This document shows, in pieces, positions 1 through 9,022 of a stretch of DNA of 36,256 nucleotides. Within the stretch, counting starts at the first letter, position 1, and each line of letters begins with the position of its first letter. Origin of the DNA: Cyclobacteriaceae bacterium (GTDB lineage Bacteria; Bacteroidota; Bacteroidia; Cytophagales; Cyclobacteriaceae). The translations under genes were made by a program, and so were the position numbers. The stretch covers positions 1 through 36,256 of the forward strand of contig CANGZP010000017.1 of NCBI GenBank assembly GCA_947458475.1, in the 5' to 3' direction. The notes beneath the pieces are model-generated. The model made no database searches. It saw only the letters and a list, made by a program, of their open reading frames with translations, and was not told the origin of the DNA.

Positions 1-29
1 CAGCTGACTGTCCACGGTCCACAGCTCAC
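1..29 (+). repeat. Dispersed 7-bp-period repeat, copy A
   Basis: Two clear heptamers of the form ACNGTCC occupy 7-20, followed by the degenerate unit ACAGCTC (21-27). An earlier partial unit starts at base 1, so the copy may be cut by the window edge. Related copies are at 1705-1736, 26900-26929, 34478-34503, 35963-36011 and, inverted, 36081-36103. Copies A and B bracket guaA in direct orientation. Confidence 0.6.
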
Positions 30-156
30 CTAATTGAACCTTGCAGAATGATTTTATTTTTTATCTAAGCTATTGATAATCAATATAAAAAACTGGATCA
101 AGTTCCGCACAATCCAAAATTTCTTCCTTAGGTTTTAGCAAGCGGTTGGCAGTGCT

Positions 157-164
157 TACCTTTG
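157..164 (+). promoter_or_regulatory. guaA -7 promoter box (TACCTTTG)
   Basis: TACCTTTG matches the Bacteroidota primary sigma -7 consensus TAnnTTTG exactly. A TTTT (133-136) lies 20 bp upstream as a weak -33 element. Only three bases separate the box from the guaA ATG at 168, so transcription would start at or next to the start codon. The start site itself is inferred. Confidence 0.6.
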
Positions 165-167
165 CAC

Positions 168-1697
168 ATGGCCCAACAGATCCTCATCCTAGATTTTGGT
201 TCCCAGTACACCCAACTCATTGCTCGTCGCGTGCGCGAACTCAATGTGTACTGCGAAATTCACCCCTACAACAAAGTTCCTGAAATCACTTCCGACATCA
301 AAGGGATCATCCTTTCTGGATCTCCTTGCTCGGTGCGGGATGAAGGCTCCCCCGATGTCAATACGGATGCTTTCCGTGGCAAATTGCCCTTGTTGGGAGT
401 TTGTTACGGAGCCCAACTGCTAGCGAGTAAGTATGGGGGAGAGGTATTGCCTTCCACCATTCGGGAGTATGGCCGAGCCAATTTGGATCACATCGACTTG
501 CATCAGGATTTGCTCAAGGAAATGACCCACGGTTCCCAAGTTTGGATGTCCCATGGAGATACCATCAAGGAGGTTCCGGCAGGCTTTGAGGTAATCGCGA
601 GTACCGAATCAGTTCGTGTAGCGGCATTTAAGGTGCAAGGTGAGTCTACCTACGGCATCCAGTTTCACCCTGAAGTTACCCATTCCTCAGAAGGTAAAAA
701 CCTACTTCGCAACTTTGTAGTAGGCATTTGCGGATGCGACCAAGACTGGACTTCGGATACCTTTATCGATTCGACAGTTGCGGATCTGAAGAAAAAAATA
801 GGAGCAGATAAAGTGGTCATGGGCCTATCTGGGGGAGTAGATTCCTCTGTGGCCGCCACATTGATTCATAGAGCCATCGGCGATCAGTTGACCTGCGTGT
901 TTGTAGACAATGGCTTATTGCGAAAGAACGAATATGAAGAGGTGCTGGATTCCTACAAGCACCTCGGATTGAATGTGATTGGCGTAGATTCCAAGCAGCG
1001 TTTTTACGATGCCTTGGCAGGACTAACCGATCCAGAAGCGAAAAGAAAAGCAATCGGACGTGTGTTTATCGAGGTTTTTGACGACGAAGCAAATAAGATT
1101 GCCGGTGTGAAGTGGCTAGGACAGGGCACCATCTATCCGGATGTGATCGAGTCCGTGTCGGTCAAAGGTCCTTCCGCCACCATCAAGTCCCACCACAATG
1201 TGGGTGGTCTCCCAGACTTCATGAAGCTTTCTGTAGTGGAGCCTTTGAACACCTTGTTTAAGGACGAGGTACGTGAGGTGGGTAGAGCCCTTGAGATCCC
1301 TGAAAAAATCATTGGCAGACATCCTTTCCCAGGTCCGGGATTGGCTATCCGTATTTTGGGTGACATCACCGAGGAGAAAGTAAAGACACTTCAAGAAGTG
1401 GACTACATCTTTATCCAAGGATTGAAGGATCATGGCTTGTACGATCAGGTCTGGCAGGCAGGAGCGATTCTGTTGCCCATCCAATCTGTAGGGGTCATGG
1501 GAGACGAGCGTACCTACGAAAAAGTAGTGGCGCTACGAGCTGTGGGTTCCGTGGATGGCATGACTGCAGACTGGATTCACTTGCCTTACGAATTCCTGGC
1601 CAAGATGTCCAATGACATCATCAACCGTGTCAAGGGAGTCAATCGTGTGGTGTACGACATTTCCTCCAAGCCACCTGCAACGATTGAGTGGGAATAG
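168..1697 (+). CDS. guaA: GMP synthase (glutamine-hydrolysing)
   Basis: Converts XMP to GMP with ATP and glutamine, the last step of guanine nucleotide synthesis; cytosolic. The 509-residue protein has the usual two-part layout. The N-terminal class I glutamine amidotransferase has the nucleophile Cys79 in GVCYGAQ and the FHPEV His/Glu near residues 166-170. The ATP-pyrophosphatase domain carries the P-loop GLSGGVDSS near residue 224, and the C-terminal dimerisation domain contains [19 protein letters not shown] two codons upstream is in frame, but the ATG at 168 gives the family's normal N-terminus. The gene stands alone between two copies of the 7-bp-period repeat and ends before a strong terminator at 1822-1858. 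Length and motifs leave little doubt. Confidence 0.98.
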   Translation: MAQQILILDFGSQYTQLIARRVRELNVYCEIHPYNKVPEITSDIKGIILSGSPCSVRDEGSPDVNTDAFRGKLPLLGVCYGAQLLASKYGGEVLPSTIREYGRANLDHIDLHQDLLKEMTHGSQVWMSHGDTIKEVPAGFEVIASTESVRVAAFKVQGESTYGIQFHPEVTHSSEGKNLLRNFVVGICGCDQDWTSDTFIDSTVADLKKKIGADKVVMGLSGGVDSSVAATLIHRAIGDQLTCVFVDNGLLRKNEYEEVLDSYKHLGLNVIGVDSKQRFYDALAGLTDPEAKRKAIGRVFIEVFDDEANKIAGVKWLGQGTIYPDVIESVSVKGPSATIKSHHNVGGLPDFMKLSVVEPLNTLFKDEVREVGRALEIPEKIIGRHPFPGPGLAIRILGDITEEKVKTLQEVDYIFIQGLKDHGLYDQVWQAGAILLPIQSVGVMGDERTYEKVVALRAVGSVDGMTADWIHLPYEFLAKMSNDIINRVKGVNRVVYDISSKPPATIEWE

Positions 1698-1704
1698 GGG
1701 AGTT

Positions 1705-1736
1705 GCTAACAGTTGACGGTCGACTGTCCACAGCCT
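1705..1736 (+). repeat. Dispersed 7-bp-period repeat, copy B
   Basis: GCTA is followed by four heptamers in register (1709-1736); the middle two are ACGGTCG and ACTGTCC. It starts eight bases after the guaA stop. It is the clearest copy and sets the consensus ACNGTCS. Confidence 0.7.
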
Positions 1737-1821
1737 ATTTGTTGTGACTTCAAGGCTTCTTCTGGATGTTCAGTGGTTACCTATCGGAGAAAGATAAAAG
1801 CAAAAAAGAATTCCATTTCAT

Positions 1822-1858
1822 AAAAAAACCGAGCTGTACGCTACAGCTCGGTTTTTTT
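1822..1858. terminator. Bidirectional terminator between guaA and the 1901-2359 gene
   Basis: A perfect 10-bp stem (1829-1838 with 1842-1851) and a CGC loop are flanked by seven A and seven T. It can therefore stop transcripts from guaA (+) and from the convergent membrane-protein gene (-). Confidence 0.92.
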
Positions 1859-1900
1859 GTTTTGGTGTAATTTATTTCTTGAATTCCAACCTCAGGAATC

Positions 1901-2359
1901 TCAGGATTTTTTGGGTTTCAACAGCTGCTTCGGTGCTTTCTTTTTGAGGTAGTTGATAAATTCGGAGTAGGCCTCGTGTTCGTGGTTGGAAACCGAGATC
2001 GAATTTCGATCCTTAAACGCCACCGTGACCTGTTTGAACTCCCGCTTGTTGGCAAGGACTGTTTCCTCCTCCCAAGCTAAAATCTCGGTAACTGGATAGA
2101 CTTTGGTGCTGCCGCGCAGGGGAAGTTTGATCACGACATGTTCCTTTCCTGCCGAGATAAACCGCCATCCTGCCATCATTTTGACCAGCAGCATCAGAAG
2201 CACAAGCGTAAGCAGGGAACTCGCCACCAAGTAAAACCACAAGTCATAACTTCTGCTGTAGGCAAAATCTCGAAGAATGAGGACTAGGCCAAGTAAAAGA
2301 ATGAAAAGTACAGCACCTAGGGAAATGTAGGTCGATAGTTTGGGTTTAAGTAGGATCAT
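1901..2359 (-). CDS. Small membrane protein with C-terminal PH-like domain
   Basis: A 152-residue protein of unknown function. Two hydrophobic helices (about residues 10-32 and 42-66) are followed by a soluble tail of about 85 residues. The tail has alternating strands and a final helix rich in Lys, a pattern like the bacterial PH (YcxB/DUF304-type) membrane-tethered domain. The chosen ATG at 2359 overlaps the end of the upstream AcpH-like gene by 14 bp, suggesting translational coupling. A longer reading from 2476 would add a Lys-rich stretch lying inside the AcpH gene and is less likely. The downstream hairpin at 1822-1858 ends the unit. The PH assignment rests on pattern, not on a recognised motif. 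Confidence 0.8.
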   Translation of the reverse strand: MILLKPKLSTYISLGAVLFILLLGLVLILRDFAYSRSYDLWFYLVASSLLTLVLLMLLVKMMAGWRFISAGKEHVVIKLPLRGSTKVYPVTEILAWEEETVLANKREFKQVTVAFKDRNSISVSNHEHEAYSEFINYLKKKAPKQLLKPKKS

Positions 2360-2951
2360 GGGATTGGATAAGTGCGGCAAGTGTTGTGGAGGCAAAAGTC
2401 TCCAAATCTTCGAAAAAAGCGAAGAAAATCGCTTCAATTTCTTCTTCTTTTTCCCAAAGGACTTGGGTAGACTCATTCATTTTGGAATCGAAGCGGGCCC
2501 GACGGCTCAGCCCATCCAAGGCGGCTTGAATACCTGCTGCTTCGCGGTAGGCATAAAGCCAATTTTGGGCTTGCATCCAGTGAAACATCCGGCAAAAAGC
2601 TTCTGGGAGCTCATAAGGAGATGAGGAAAGGGTTCGGTAGCTGTCTAGGCTGAACGGTTCCAAATCGGTATTCGAATAGTTTTTCCAATTTTTTGCCAAG
2701 AAATAATCGAAAAAAACATCGCTAATTACCCTCGAATAATGTCCAAAACGTGGAATTAGGAAGGATTGCACCTGCTTGACCAGAGGATGCGAATCGGTGT
2801 AAGTATCGATTGCTCGATGCAGCCGTATGCCGAGTTGCACTTTTTTTGGGTAATTTTCCAACTCCTTTCCACGGACAAAGTCGGCAATAAAATTACCGAC
2901 TAGGATTTCCTCCTGACCAAAAGAAAGGTACGCATGCGCAAGAAAATTCAT
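2346..2951 (-). CDS. Acyl carrier protein phosphodiesterase family (AcpH/DUF479)
   Basis: A 201-residue cytosolic protein of the AcpH family, members of which remove the 4'-phosphopantetheine arm from acyl carrier protein. The N-terminus MNFLAHAYLSFG, then GNFIADFVRG, GIRLHRAIDTYTDSHP and the SDVFFDYFLAKNW helix, give the conserved His/Asp residues of this HD-like family. Length is close to the roughly 190 residues of the E. coli enzyme. A TACTTTAG box on the minus strand (about 3003-3010) could be its promoter. It overlaps the downstream membrane-protein gene by 14 bp. The family is clear; activity on ACP is inferred by homology. Confidence 0.88.
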   Translation of the reverse strand: MNFLAHAYLSFGQEEILVGNFIADFVRGKELENYPKKVQLGIRLHRAIDTYTDSHPLVKQVQSFLIPRFGHYSRVISDVFFDYFLAKNWKNYSNTDLEPFSLDSYRTLSSSPYELPEAFCRMFHWMQAQNWLYAYREAAGIQAALDGLSRRARFDSKMNESTQVLWEKEEEIEAIFFAFFEDLETFASTTLAALIQSHDPT

Positions 2952-3016
2952 CTAAAATCAGCGAAAGGCAAACACTAGGGATAATCCCTTGTTTCAAGGC
3001 TAAAGTACAACCATTC

Positions 3017-4942
3017 ATGCGGAATTCCCTCGAAGAAATTAAGGTAGGCCTCAAGCTGCTGCAACTGGAGCGGCAAGAGGATCTGGCTCAGTACAAAAAG
3101 AAGTTTCTCAACACCACCATCTCGGACAAAAAGAAAGAGGGCATCACCTGGCATCCCATTTTGCTCAAAAAAACGAAGATCGGCATGGGCGAGCGACTGA
3201 TCATCGAGGTGGAGCGTACCGATACGAATTACCCTTCTTCCTTCAGTTCTGGCAAGTCTGTTTCATTTTTTTCTACGCAGGATGGCTACCATAGCCCCGA
3301 ATTCCGAGTGAATGGAGTAGTCAATCAAGCCAAAAAAGATACGCTCATTGTCACGCTTCAGGCGGATGAAGTGCCGGAATGGATGGATTCAGGCAGGCTT
3401 GGCGTGGACCTGCTTTTTGATGAGGCCAGCTACCGAGAGATGGAGTCGGCCCTGAAAAAACTGCTCGTCACCGAAGAGCCACAGCTCCTCAAATTTAGGG
3501 ATCTCGTGTACGGCGAGAGTCGTCCTGTGTTTGGGGAGGAACTAAAAATTGACCTACCGGAATTGAATTTTTCCCAAGTGCTGGCCTGCCAAAAGATGGA
3601 TGCAGCCCAAGACATGGCGGTGGTTCATGGACCTCCGGGCACGGGCAAGACCACTACCTTGATTGCGGCTATTTCACGTGCAACACGGTCCAATCAGCGA
3701 ATTCTAGTTTGTGCTCCGAGTAATGCTGCCGTAGACTTGCTTGTAGAAAAGTTGGTGGATCGGGGCATCGCTACGCTTCGACTAGGTCATCCCGCTCGTG
3801 TGGAGGAGAAAATCCTCAACCAGACCCTAGATGCCAAGGTGGCGCTGCACGACAGCTACCGTGACTTGAAGAAATTGCGCAAGGAAACAGAATCCTACCT
3901 ACAGCTGGCCAAGCAATACAAACGGAATTTCGGACCCGAGGAGCGGGCCCAGCGCAAGCTCTTGTACCAGGAAGTGAGCCGCATCCGAGAACTCGCGGAG
4001 CACCTCGAGGATTACATTCGAACGGATGTGTACCAGAAGACCCAAGTATTTGCGAGTACCTTGGTGGGTGCAGGTTCGCACCACCTCAAAGGGATGGTCT
4101 TTGACCTGGTATTTATCGATGAGGCGGCGCAAGGCTTAGAGGCTGCAACCTGGATTCCGATTTTGAAGGCCAGGAAAGTGATTTTTGCGGGGGATCATTG
4201 CCAACTTCCTCCCACCATCAAGTCCATCGATGCGGCAAGGCAAGGACTATCCACTACCTTGTTTGAAAAAATGATTCAACGCCATCCTCATGCAGCACAA
4301 ATGCTGCAAGTGCAATACCGCATGCCGGCCACGATCATGGGATTTTCAAATCAGCAGTTTTATGAGGGGAAATTACAAGCGGCAGAAAATACGGAAACGC
4401 ATGCTTTTTCTCCCGACGAACCCGTCATGGAGTGGGTCGACATCGCAGGTGCGGGTTACAGCGATCAGGTAGAATCCGAAAGCCTCAGCACCTTCAATCC
4501 CGAGGAGGCACAGTTTGCCTGCCAATACCTCAACGACACGGTCCTTCGCATTGGCTTTGGGCTATTTAAGGAAAAGGGTTGGACCATTGGCCTGATTGCC
4601 CCGTATTCAGCGCAGGTGCGCAGGCTGCGTCATTTGATTTTTGAAACCTATGCTTTTCCCAATTTGAGGGCCTTTGCTGAGCTGATCACCATCGATACGG
4701 TGGACGGATTTCAAGGGCAGGAACGGGACTTGATGCTGATTAGCCTTACCCGATCCAACGACCGAGGAGAGATTGGATTTCTTTCCGATAAGCGCCGCTT
4801 GAACGTGGCCCTGACAAGAGCTAAGCGAAAATTGATTGTGGTGGGGGATAGCAGCACCTTGGCGCAGCATGCCTTTTTTGACTCCCTGCTACGCTATGTC
4901 GAGGAAAAAGGGAGCTACAAAAGTGTGTGGGAGTTTTTGTAA
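3017..4942 (+). CDS. Superfamily 1 helicase, UPF1/IGHMBP2-like
   Basis: A 641-residue ATP-dependent DNA/RNA helicase of the DNA2/NAM7 (UPF1-like) group. Motifs in order: Walker A GPPGTGKTT (about 205-213), the motif Ia region with CAPSNAAVD, Walker B VFIDEAAQ (about 363), motif III GDHCQLPPT (about 391), QYRMP (about 432), DTVDGFQGQERD (about 560) and LNVALTRAKR (about 595). The N-terminal 200 residues resemble the beta-barrel/stalk region of IGHMBP2-type enzymes, and a charged helical insertion follows motif Ia. The set of motifs is complete, so the enzyme should be active. Its stop is four bases from the stop of the convergent DEAD-box gene. The cellular role is unknown. Confidence 0.93.
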   Translation: MRNSLEEIKVGLKLLQLERQEDLAQYKKKFLNTTISDKKKEGITWHPILLKKTKIGMGERLIIEVERTDTNYPSSFSSGKSVSFFSTQDGYHSPEFRVNGVVNQAKKDTLIVTLQADEVPEWMDSGRLGVDLLFDEASYREMESALKKLLVTEEPQLLKFRDLVYGESRPVFGEELKIDLPELNFSQVLACQKMDAAQDMAVVHGPPGTGKTTTLIAAISRATRSNQRILVCAPSNAAVDLLVEKLVDRGIATLRLGHPARVEEKILNQTLDAKVALHDSYRDLKKLRKETESYLQLAKQYKRNFGPEERAQRKLLYQEVSRIRELAEHLEDYIRTDVYQKTQVFASTLVGAGSHHLKGMVFDLVFIDEAAQGLEAATWIPILKARKVIFAGDHCQLPPTIKSIDAARQGLSTTLFEKMIQRHPHAAQMLQVQYRMPATIMGFSNQQFYEGKLQAAENTETHAFSPDEPVMEWVDIAGAGYSDQVESESLSTFNPEEAQFACQYLNDTVLRIGFGLFKEKGWTIGLIAPYSAQVRRLRHLIFETYAFPNLRAFAELITIDTVDGFQGQERDLMLISLTRSNDRGEIGFLSDKRRLNVALTRAKRKLIVVGDSSTLAQHAFFDSLLRYVEEKGSYKSVWEFL

Positions 4943-4946
4943 GTGC

Positions 4947-6113
4947 TTATTCGCTGGGAGTTTCTCCGAGTTCTGAACTTTCTTTGCCAAAAGCTTCTGC
5001 AGGTACCAAAGTCACCCACTTGCCCATCTTTTTTTGAATAACCTTGAAGTGGTGCTGCTCCTCTGGGGTGATGAGGCTAATTGCATGGCCTGCTGCTCCT
5101 GCTCTGCCTGTACGGCCGATGCGGTGGATGTAATCCTTGGGTGAACGGGGCAGTTCGTAGTTGATCACTAGGGGCAATCCTTGAATATCGATGCCTCTCG
5201 CGGCGAGGTCGGTGGCGACCAGCACCCGTGTTTTTCCAGACTTAAACTTAGCCAGTGCTTCTGTGCGTGCTCCTTGGCTTTTGTCTCCGTGAAATGCGAC
5301 CGCGTTTATGCCATTTTTATTCAGTTTCACGACCATGTTATCCGCCGTGCGGATGGACGAGGCAAACACTAGAATTTGTTTCCAATCTCCAGATTGAATG
5401 AGTTGCCGGAGAAATGGCCCTTTGGTTTCTGGACTGACGCGATAGGCTTCTTGATGGATGGCGTCAGGGGTGAAGTCTGTCGGTGCAACTTGAATTTCAA
5501 TAGGATTTTTGAGGAGTTGCTGGATGAGCGAAGCGAGTTCTTGGTCCTGAGTAGCAGAAAATAGCAGCGTCTGTTTCTTTTTGGGAGTCAGTTCCAGGAG
5601 GTGATCCATCTCTTCCCGAAAGCCCATTTGCAGGAGTTTGTCCGCTTCATCGATCACGAGGGTGTGGATGCGTCCTATGCCTATTGCATTTCGACCTACC
5701 AGGTCAATGAGTCTTCCTGGAGTAGCAATGAGTACCTCCACACCGCCCAATTTCATCATTTGGGGATTGATGGATACCCCTCCAAAAATGGCGAGGGGCT
5801 TGATGCGCCTGGGAAGGAATCGGCTAAAGTTTTCGGTGACTTCTGCTACCTGTATTGCCAATTCCCGGGTGGGTACGAGCACGAGAACAGGCACCTGTCG
5901 ATCTCTTGGAGCCTCTTGCTGCAGCAGCTGCTGTAGGATGGGCAGGATGTAAGCGGCAGTTTTTCCAGAGCCAGTTGGTGCTAGACCTAGGATGTCTTTT
6001 TGTTGCAAAACTGCAGGGATAGCCTCCAGCTGGATGGGATAGGGCGTATCGTAGTTGGCTCGCTGAATAGCCGTCTGTAGTGCAGGGGAAAGACCTAGCT
6101 CGGAAAAAGTCAT
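4947..6113 (-). CDS. DEAD-box ATP-dependent RNA helicase (RhlE-like)
   Basis: A 388-residue RNA helicase with all core motifs: the Q-motif region YPIQLEAIP (25-33), Walker A APTGSGKT (45-52), PTRELAIQV (81-89), TPGRLIDL (131-138), DEAD (155-158), SAT (186-188), ATDLAARGIDI (300-310) and HRIGRTGR (330-337). The C-terminal tail after the helicase core is short (about 40 residues) and lacks the basic, RNA-binding DbpA/CsdA-type extension, so it resembles a minimal RhlE-type protein for RNA remodelling or ribosome assembly. A TACCTTTA box at 6129-6136 on the minus strand suggests its own promoter with a leader of about a dozen bases. RhlE is the closest label; the exact subfamily is uncertain. 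Confidence 0.95.
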   Translation of the reverse strand: MTFSELGLSPALQTAIQRANYDTPYPIQLEAIPAVLQQKDILGLAPTGSGKTAAYILPILQQLLQQEAPRDRQVPVLVLVPTRELAIQVAEVTENFSRFLPRRIKPLAIFGGVSINPQMMKLGGVEVLIATPGRLIDLVGRNAIGIGRIHTLVIDEADKLLQMGFREEMDHLLELTPKKKQTLLFSATQDQELASLIQQLLKNPIEIQVAPTDFTPDAIHQEAYRVSPETKGPFLRQLIQSGDWKQILVFASSIRTADNMVVKLNKNGINAVAFHGDKSQGARTEALAKFKSGKTRVLVATDLAARGIDIQGLPLVINYELPRSPKDYIHRIGRTGRAGAAGHAISLITPEEQHHFKVIQKKMGKWVTLVPAEAFGKESSELGETPSE

Positions 6114-6128
6114 GGAGTTAATTTTTTG

Positions 6129-6136
6129 TAAAGGTA
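6129..6136 (-). promoter_or_regulatory. -7 box for the DEAD-box helicase gene (TACCTTTA)
   Basis: Read on the minus strand, TACCTTTA differs from TAnnTTTG at one position and ends 15 bases before the ATG at 6113. No convincing -33 TTTG was seen. Confidence 0.4.
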
Positions 6137-6166
6137 AGCAGCTGCACGAATAGAAAGCGGATTTCT

Positions 6167-7498
6167 TTAGTTCAAGACTAGGCTAAGCAAGTACACCACC
6201 GTCATCGATGCGGTAGCTGCCACAAGGGTGCCCAAACTATGCGAGAGATTGCCTTGCTTGGTACTCATTCCTGAAAGTTGCGTGACTACCCAGAATGCAG
6301 AGTCGTTGGCATGGGAAATGGCCAATGCCCCCGATCCAATCGCCAGGGTGGTGAGCACCTTCATGGATTCTGAATCTAGCCCCAAAGCAGAAAGGAGCGG
6401 TGCCACGATGGAGGCAGTGGTGATCATGGCCACCGTGGTGGATCCTTGCGCGCATTTGAGGCCAAAAGCAAGTAAGAAGGGTAGAAAAATACCCCAATTG
6501 GCTTCTTGCATGCTTCCAGCAACTACCTCACCAATGCCCGAATTTTGGAGCATCTTGCCAAAAACGGCTCCTGCTCCAGTGATAAAGATGACCGGTGCAG
6601 CGTAGATAAGGGCTTCACCTACCCATCCGCTGGAAGAAAGTAACTTTCGGTCCAGTTTTTTGGGTAAAGTAAAGGACAAGAGCGCTCCTACGAGCAGAGC
6701 GATGATGGGGGATCCTAGAAAACTGAGGATCTCGGGTAGTGTACCTTCACCTAAGGGTTTGGTCGGATAAGTAGCCAAGGAGGCTAAAAAAATTAAGAGT
6801 AAAGGGACCAGGATCGGCAGTAGGGAAGAAAAAAAGGAAGGTCTTTCGGCTTTAGAAATGGGCAAATCTGTTGCTAAGGTGATCGGGCGAACTTGGATTT
6901 TAGTAACCCACTTTTGAACAAAAAAGTGGAGGGGAAGGAGGGCAATCAAGGAGACTACCCCTCCATACAAAATGACTTGCCCTAAGTTGGCACCCAAGAT
7001 CCCTGCAGCAGCAATGGGTCCAGGGGTGGGTGGAATTAAGGAGTGGCTTGCCATAGCTCCCAGCGAAACGGCTACCAAGGTGGCGGCATAGGAAATGCTA
7101 CTTTTTGTAGCGAGCGACTTGGCAATGGGATTCATCATCAAGATGGTGCTATCTCCAAAAATAGGGATAGACAGCACCCATCCGCTGAGTAGAAGGGAAA
7201 GGTTGACAGATTTTTCTCCTACCCAAGCCAATACTTTTTCTGCAATGACCATGGCGCCCCCCGTTTTTTCAAGGAAGGTTCCCAGGATGACTCCAAACAA
7301 AATCAGCAAGCCTATATTCCCCATTACGGCTCCAAAGCCTTCTGTAATGGAAGCGAGGATGGCTTTTCCCTCCATGCCCACCAAAAATCCATAGCAAATG
7401 GCTCCGCCTAAAAGTGCCAAGAAGGGATGCGTGTCGTAGCGAATGATGGCTACTAGGATGAGTAGTAAGACGAGCACAAGGATGGCAAGAGCGAGCAT
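6167..7498 (-). CDS. GntP-family gluconate/organic acid:H+ symporter
   Basis: A 443-residue integral membrane transporter of the GntP family, which imports gluconate or related hydroxy acids with protons. It has about 12-14 hydrophobic helices. Family signatures include the FGDSTILMMNP stretch, the SHSLIPPTPGPIAAAGILGA loop, KCAQGSTTVAMIT and SHANDSAFWVV near the C-terminus. The ATG at 7498 opens directly into the first membrane helix. An upstream in-frame ATG at 7552 would add a Cys-rich stretch unlike the family and was not used. No sugar-acid kinase or dehydratase lies nearby, so the substrate cannot be told from context. Confidence 0.93.
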   Translation of the reverse strand: MLALAILVLVLLLILVAIIRYDTHPFLALLGGAICYGFLVGMEGKAILASITEGFGAVMGNIGLLILFGVILGTFLEKTGGAMVIAEKVLAWVGEKSVNLSLLLSGWVLSIPIFGDSTILMMNPIAKSLATKSSISYAATLVAVSLGAMASHSLIPPTPGPIAAAGILGANLGQVILYGGVVSLIALLPLHFFVQKWVTKIQVRPITLATDLPISKAERPSFFSSLLPILVPLLLIFLASLATYPTKPLGEGTLPEILSFLGSPIIALLVGALLSFTLPKKLDRKLLSSSGWVGEALIYAAPVIFITGAGAVFGKMLQNSGIGEVVAGSMQEANWGIFLPFLLAFGLKCAQGSTTVAMITTASIVAPLLSALGLDSESMKVLTTLAIGSGALAISHANDSAFWVVTQLSGMSTKQGNLSHSLGTLVAATASMTVVYLLSLVLN

Positions 7499-7621
7499 AG
7501 GTGTAGGGCTGGAGTTCTTACAGTATTGAAAAAGTACTAAAAAACAGCACAATACCCGCTACCCTTACTGTAAATCCTTGAAAAATAGGCGCGATGAATA
7601 GCGATTGACGCGTTGAAAAAA

Positions 7622-8914
7622 TTAAGTAATTAGAAGGTAAAGAATCACAAGTAGGCAGCCGAGCCCTGTGATGCCATAGCCTTTGAGTAATAGGCTGCGT
7701 AGTTGAGGGCTGCCTAGGTAGCTACCCAAAAGCAGTTTGACTAAGGTATTGGATAGGCAGGCGAGAAACAGGGATAGCTCCGCTAGGGAGAGGGAAAGGC
7801 TGGTGCCGCTAAGTTTGGCCACGGAAATGCTGACCGCATCGATGTCAGCCAAACCAGCAATAGTACTGCTGAGTAGGGTGCCTTGATCGCCAAAATAATC
7901 ATTGGCATAGCTTACGCCCAAAAGAATGCCCATGTAAATCCCACCAAATACGAGTGCACTAACCAGGTCCAAAGGCTTGTGAAGGGCAGTATTTTCCTCC
8001 ACCTGCTCTCCTTTGTTTTTGGAATAGGTATAGAAGGTGCTTGCCAAGGAGATGAGTAAGAGCAAAAGCAAGTATACCGCAATGGAGCGAAAAAACAGGG
8101 GGGAAAATAGGGCAGTCCATAAGCCTACTCGAACAAACAAGATGGAGGAAGCTCCCAAAATGGCTGTGGCACATGGTCCAGAGAGCGAAGGGTTTTCCTT
8201 ACTTTTTCGAGCATAAATCCAAGTAATGCTCGTGCTGGAAACCAAGCCTCCGAGAAGACCTCCCAAAAGAATCCCTCGATGTGCGCCAAGGGTTTTGATC
8301 AGAATGTAACCTAAAAATCCAAAGCCAGAAGTGAGCAGGACAACCCAACCGATTTCTTTGGGATTGAGCACGGCATAGGGTCCAAAAGGGGTATTGGGTA
8401 AAAAGGGAAAAATGAGCAAAGCCAATACCACGAAACGCACAAATGCATACAGTTCTGCAGCCGTAATTTTACCTACTAGGGTTTGAAATCGAAACTTGGA
8501 AGAAAGAAACAAGAGGACGACTACGGTGATCATCAAGCTGAAGGCGATGAGTCCATAGGCAGCCATACTTCCCAACACAAAGGTGAGTATTGCGCTCAGT
8601 TCGGTGGTCATGCCCCGATCCCCTTGCAGGGCCGTTTGCCAGTAGGCCAAGGCGGTAAGGGTTACTAGGCCAAAAAACAAGCCCAAATAAACCCATGGGG
8701 AGAAAATAAAGTAAAAAATGCCCGCAATGCAGCCCAATAGGGAATAGAAGGTAAAGGTTCGGATGCCAAAATAGCCATGCGCATGTTCCTTGATGGCACG
8801 GTATTGCCTTTCCAATCCAATGACGATCCCTATCCCAATGCTCACGAGCAAGCGGATCAGAAATTCTCCTTGAGAAAGCGAAAAAGTGTCCGTATCGATT
8901 AGTAGCTGCTCCAT
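7622..8914 (-). CDS. MgtC/SapB-family membrane protein with DUF4010 domain
   Basis: A 430-residue inner-membrane protein of unknown transport role. The N-terminus has the MgtC signature (GEFLIRLLVSIGIGIVIGLER, about residues 13-33), followed by four helices of the MgtC domain. The remaining 280 residues form a second helical bundle typical of DUF4010. GLLGGLVSSTSIT and GLADIDAVSISVAKLSG are conserved-looking, glycine/serine-rich intramembrane segments. The start is uncertain: ATGs at 8965, 8953 and 8914 are in frame and none has a clear ribosome site. 8914 was chosen because it leaves the usual short N-terminus. MgtC homologues act in Mg2+ homeostasis or as ATP synthase modulators, but that function cannot be assumed here. 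Confidence 0.88.
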   Translation of the reverse strand: MEQLLIDTDTFSLSQGEFLIRLLVSIGIGIVIGLERQYRAIKEHAHGYFGIRTFTFYSLLGCIAGIFYFIFSPWVYLGLFFGLVTLTALAYWQTALQGDRGMTTELSAILTFVLGSMAAYGLIAFSLMITVVVLLFLSSKFRFQTLVGKITAAELYAFVRFVVLALLIFPFLPNTPFGPYAVLNPKEIGWVVLLTSGFGFLGYILIKTLGAHRGILLGGLLGGLVSSTSITWIYARKSKENPSLSGPCATAILGASSILFVRVGLWTALFSPLFFRSIAVYLLLLLLISLASTFYTYSKNKGEQVEENTALHKPLDLVSALVFGGIYMGILLGVSYANDYFGDQGTLLSSTIAGLADIDAVSISVAKLSGTSLSLSLAELSLFLACLSNTLVKLLLGSYLGSPQLRSLLLKGYGITGLGCLLVILYLLIT

Positions 8915-8984
8915 AAAAAAATCTAACTGTGATTGATTGGATGACTTCTTCATCCAAGTTGCCACTGGCTTGATGGGTTAATTC

Positions 8985-9020
8985 CCGCCCTAAGGAAACC
9001 CATTCCTTAGGGCGGAAATT
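8985..9020. terminator. Hairpin terminator after the dienelactone-hydrolase gene
   Basis: Arms 8985-8997 and 9003-9015 are a perfect 13-bp inverted repeat with a five-base loop. The best U-tract is on the plus strand (9019-9024), whereas the gene that needs it ends at 9023 on the minus strand, where the tail is poorer (GAATTAACC). It probably works in both directions. Confidence 0.8.
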
Positions 9021-9022
9021 TT

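Noticed and set aside
1-167. Purine riboswitch upstream of guaA
   Set aside because: The leader is too short if the 157-164 promoter is used, and no three-stem aptamer was seen in the sequence.
1116-1484. 122-codon frame opposite guaA
   Set aside because: It lies wholly inside guaA on the other strand, shows no family features, and such frames occur opposite most GC-balanced genes here.
4940-4949. Convergent helicase genes with stops four bases apart as a special antisense arrangement
   Set aside because: Tight convergent ends are common in compact genomes, and there is no overlap or shared hairpin.
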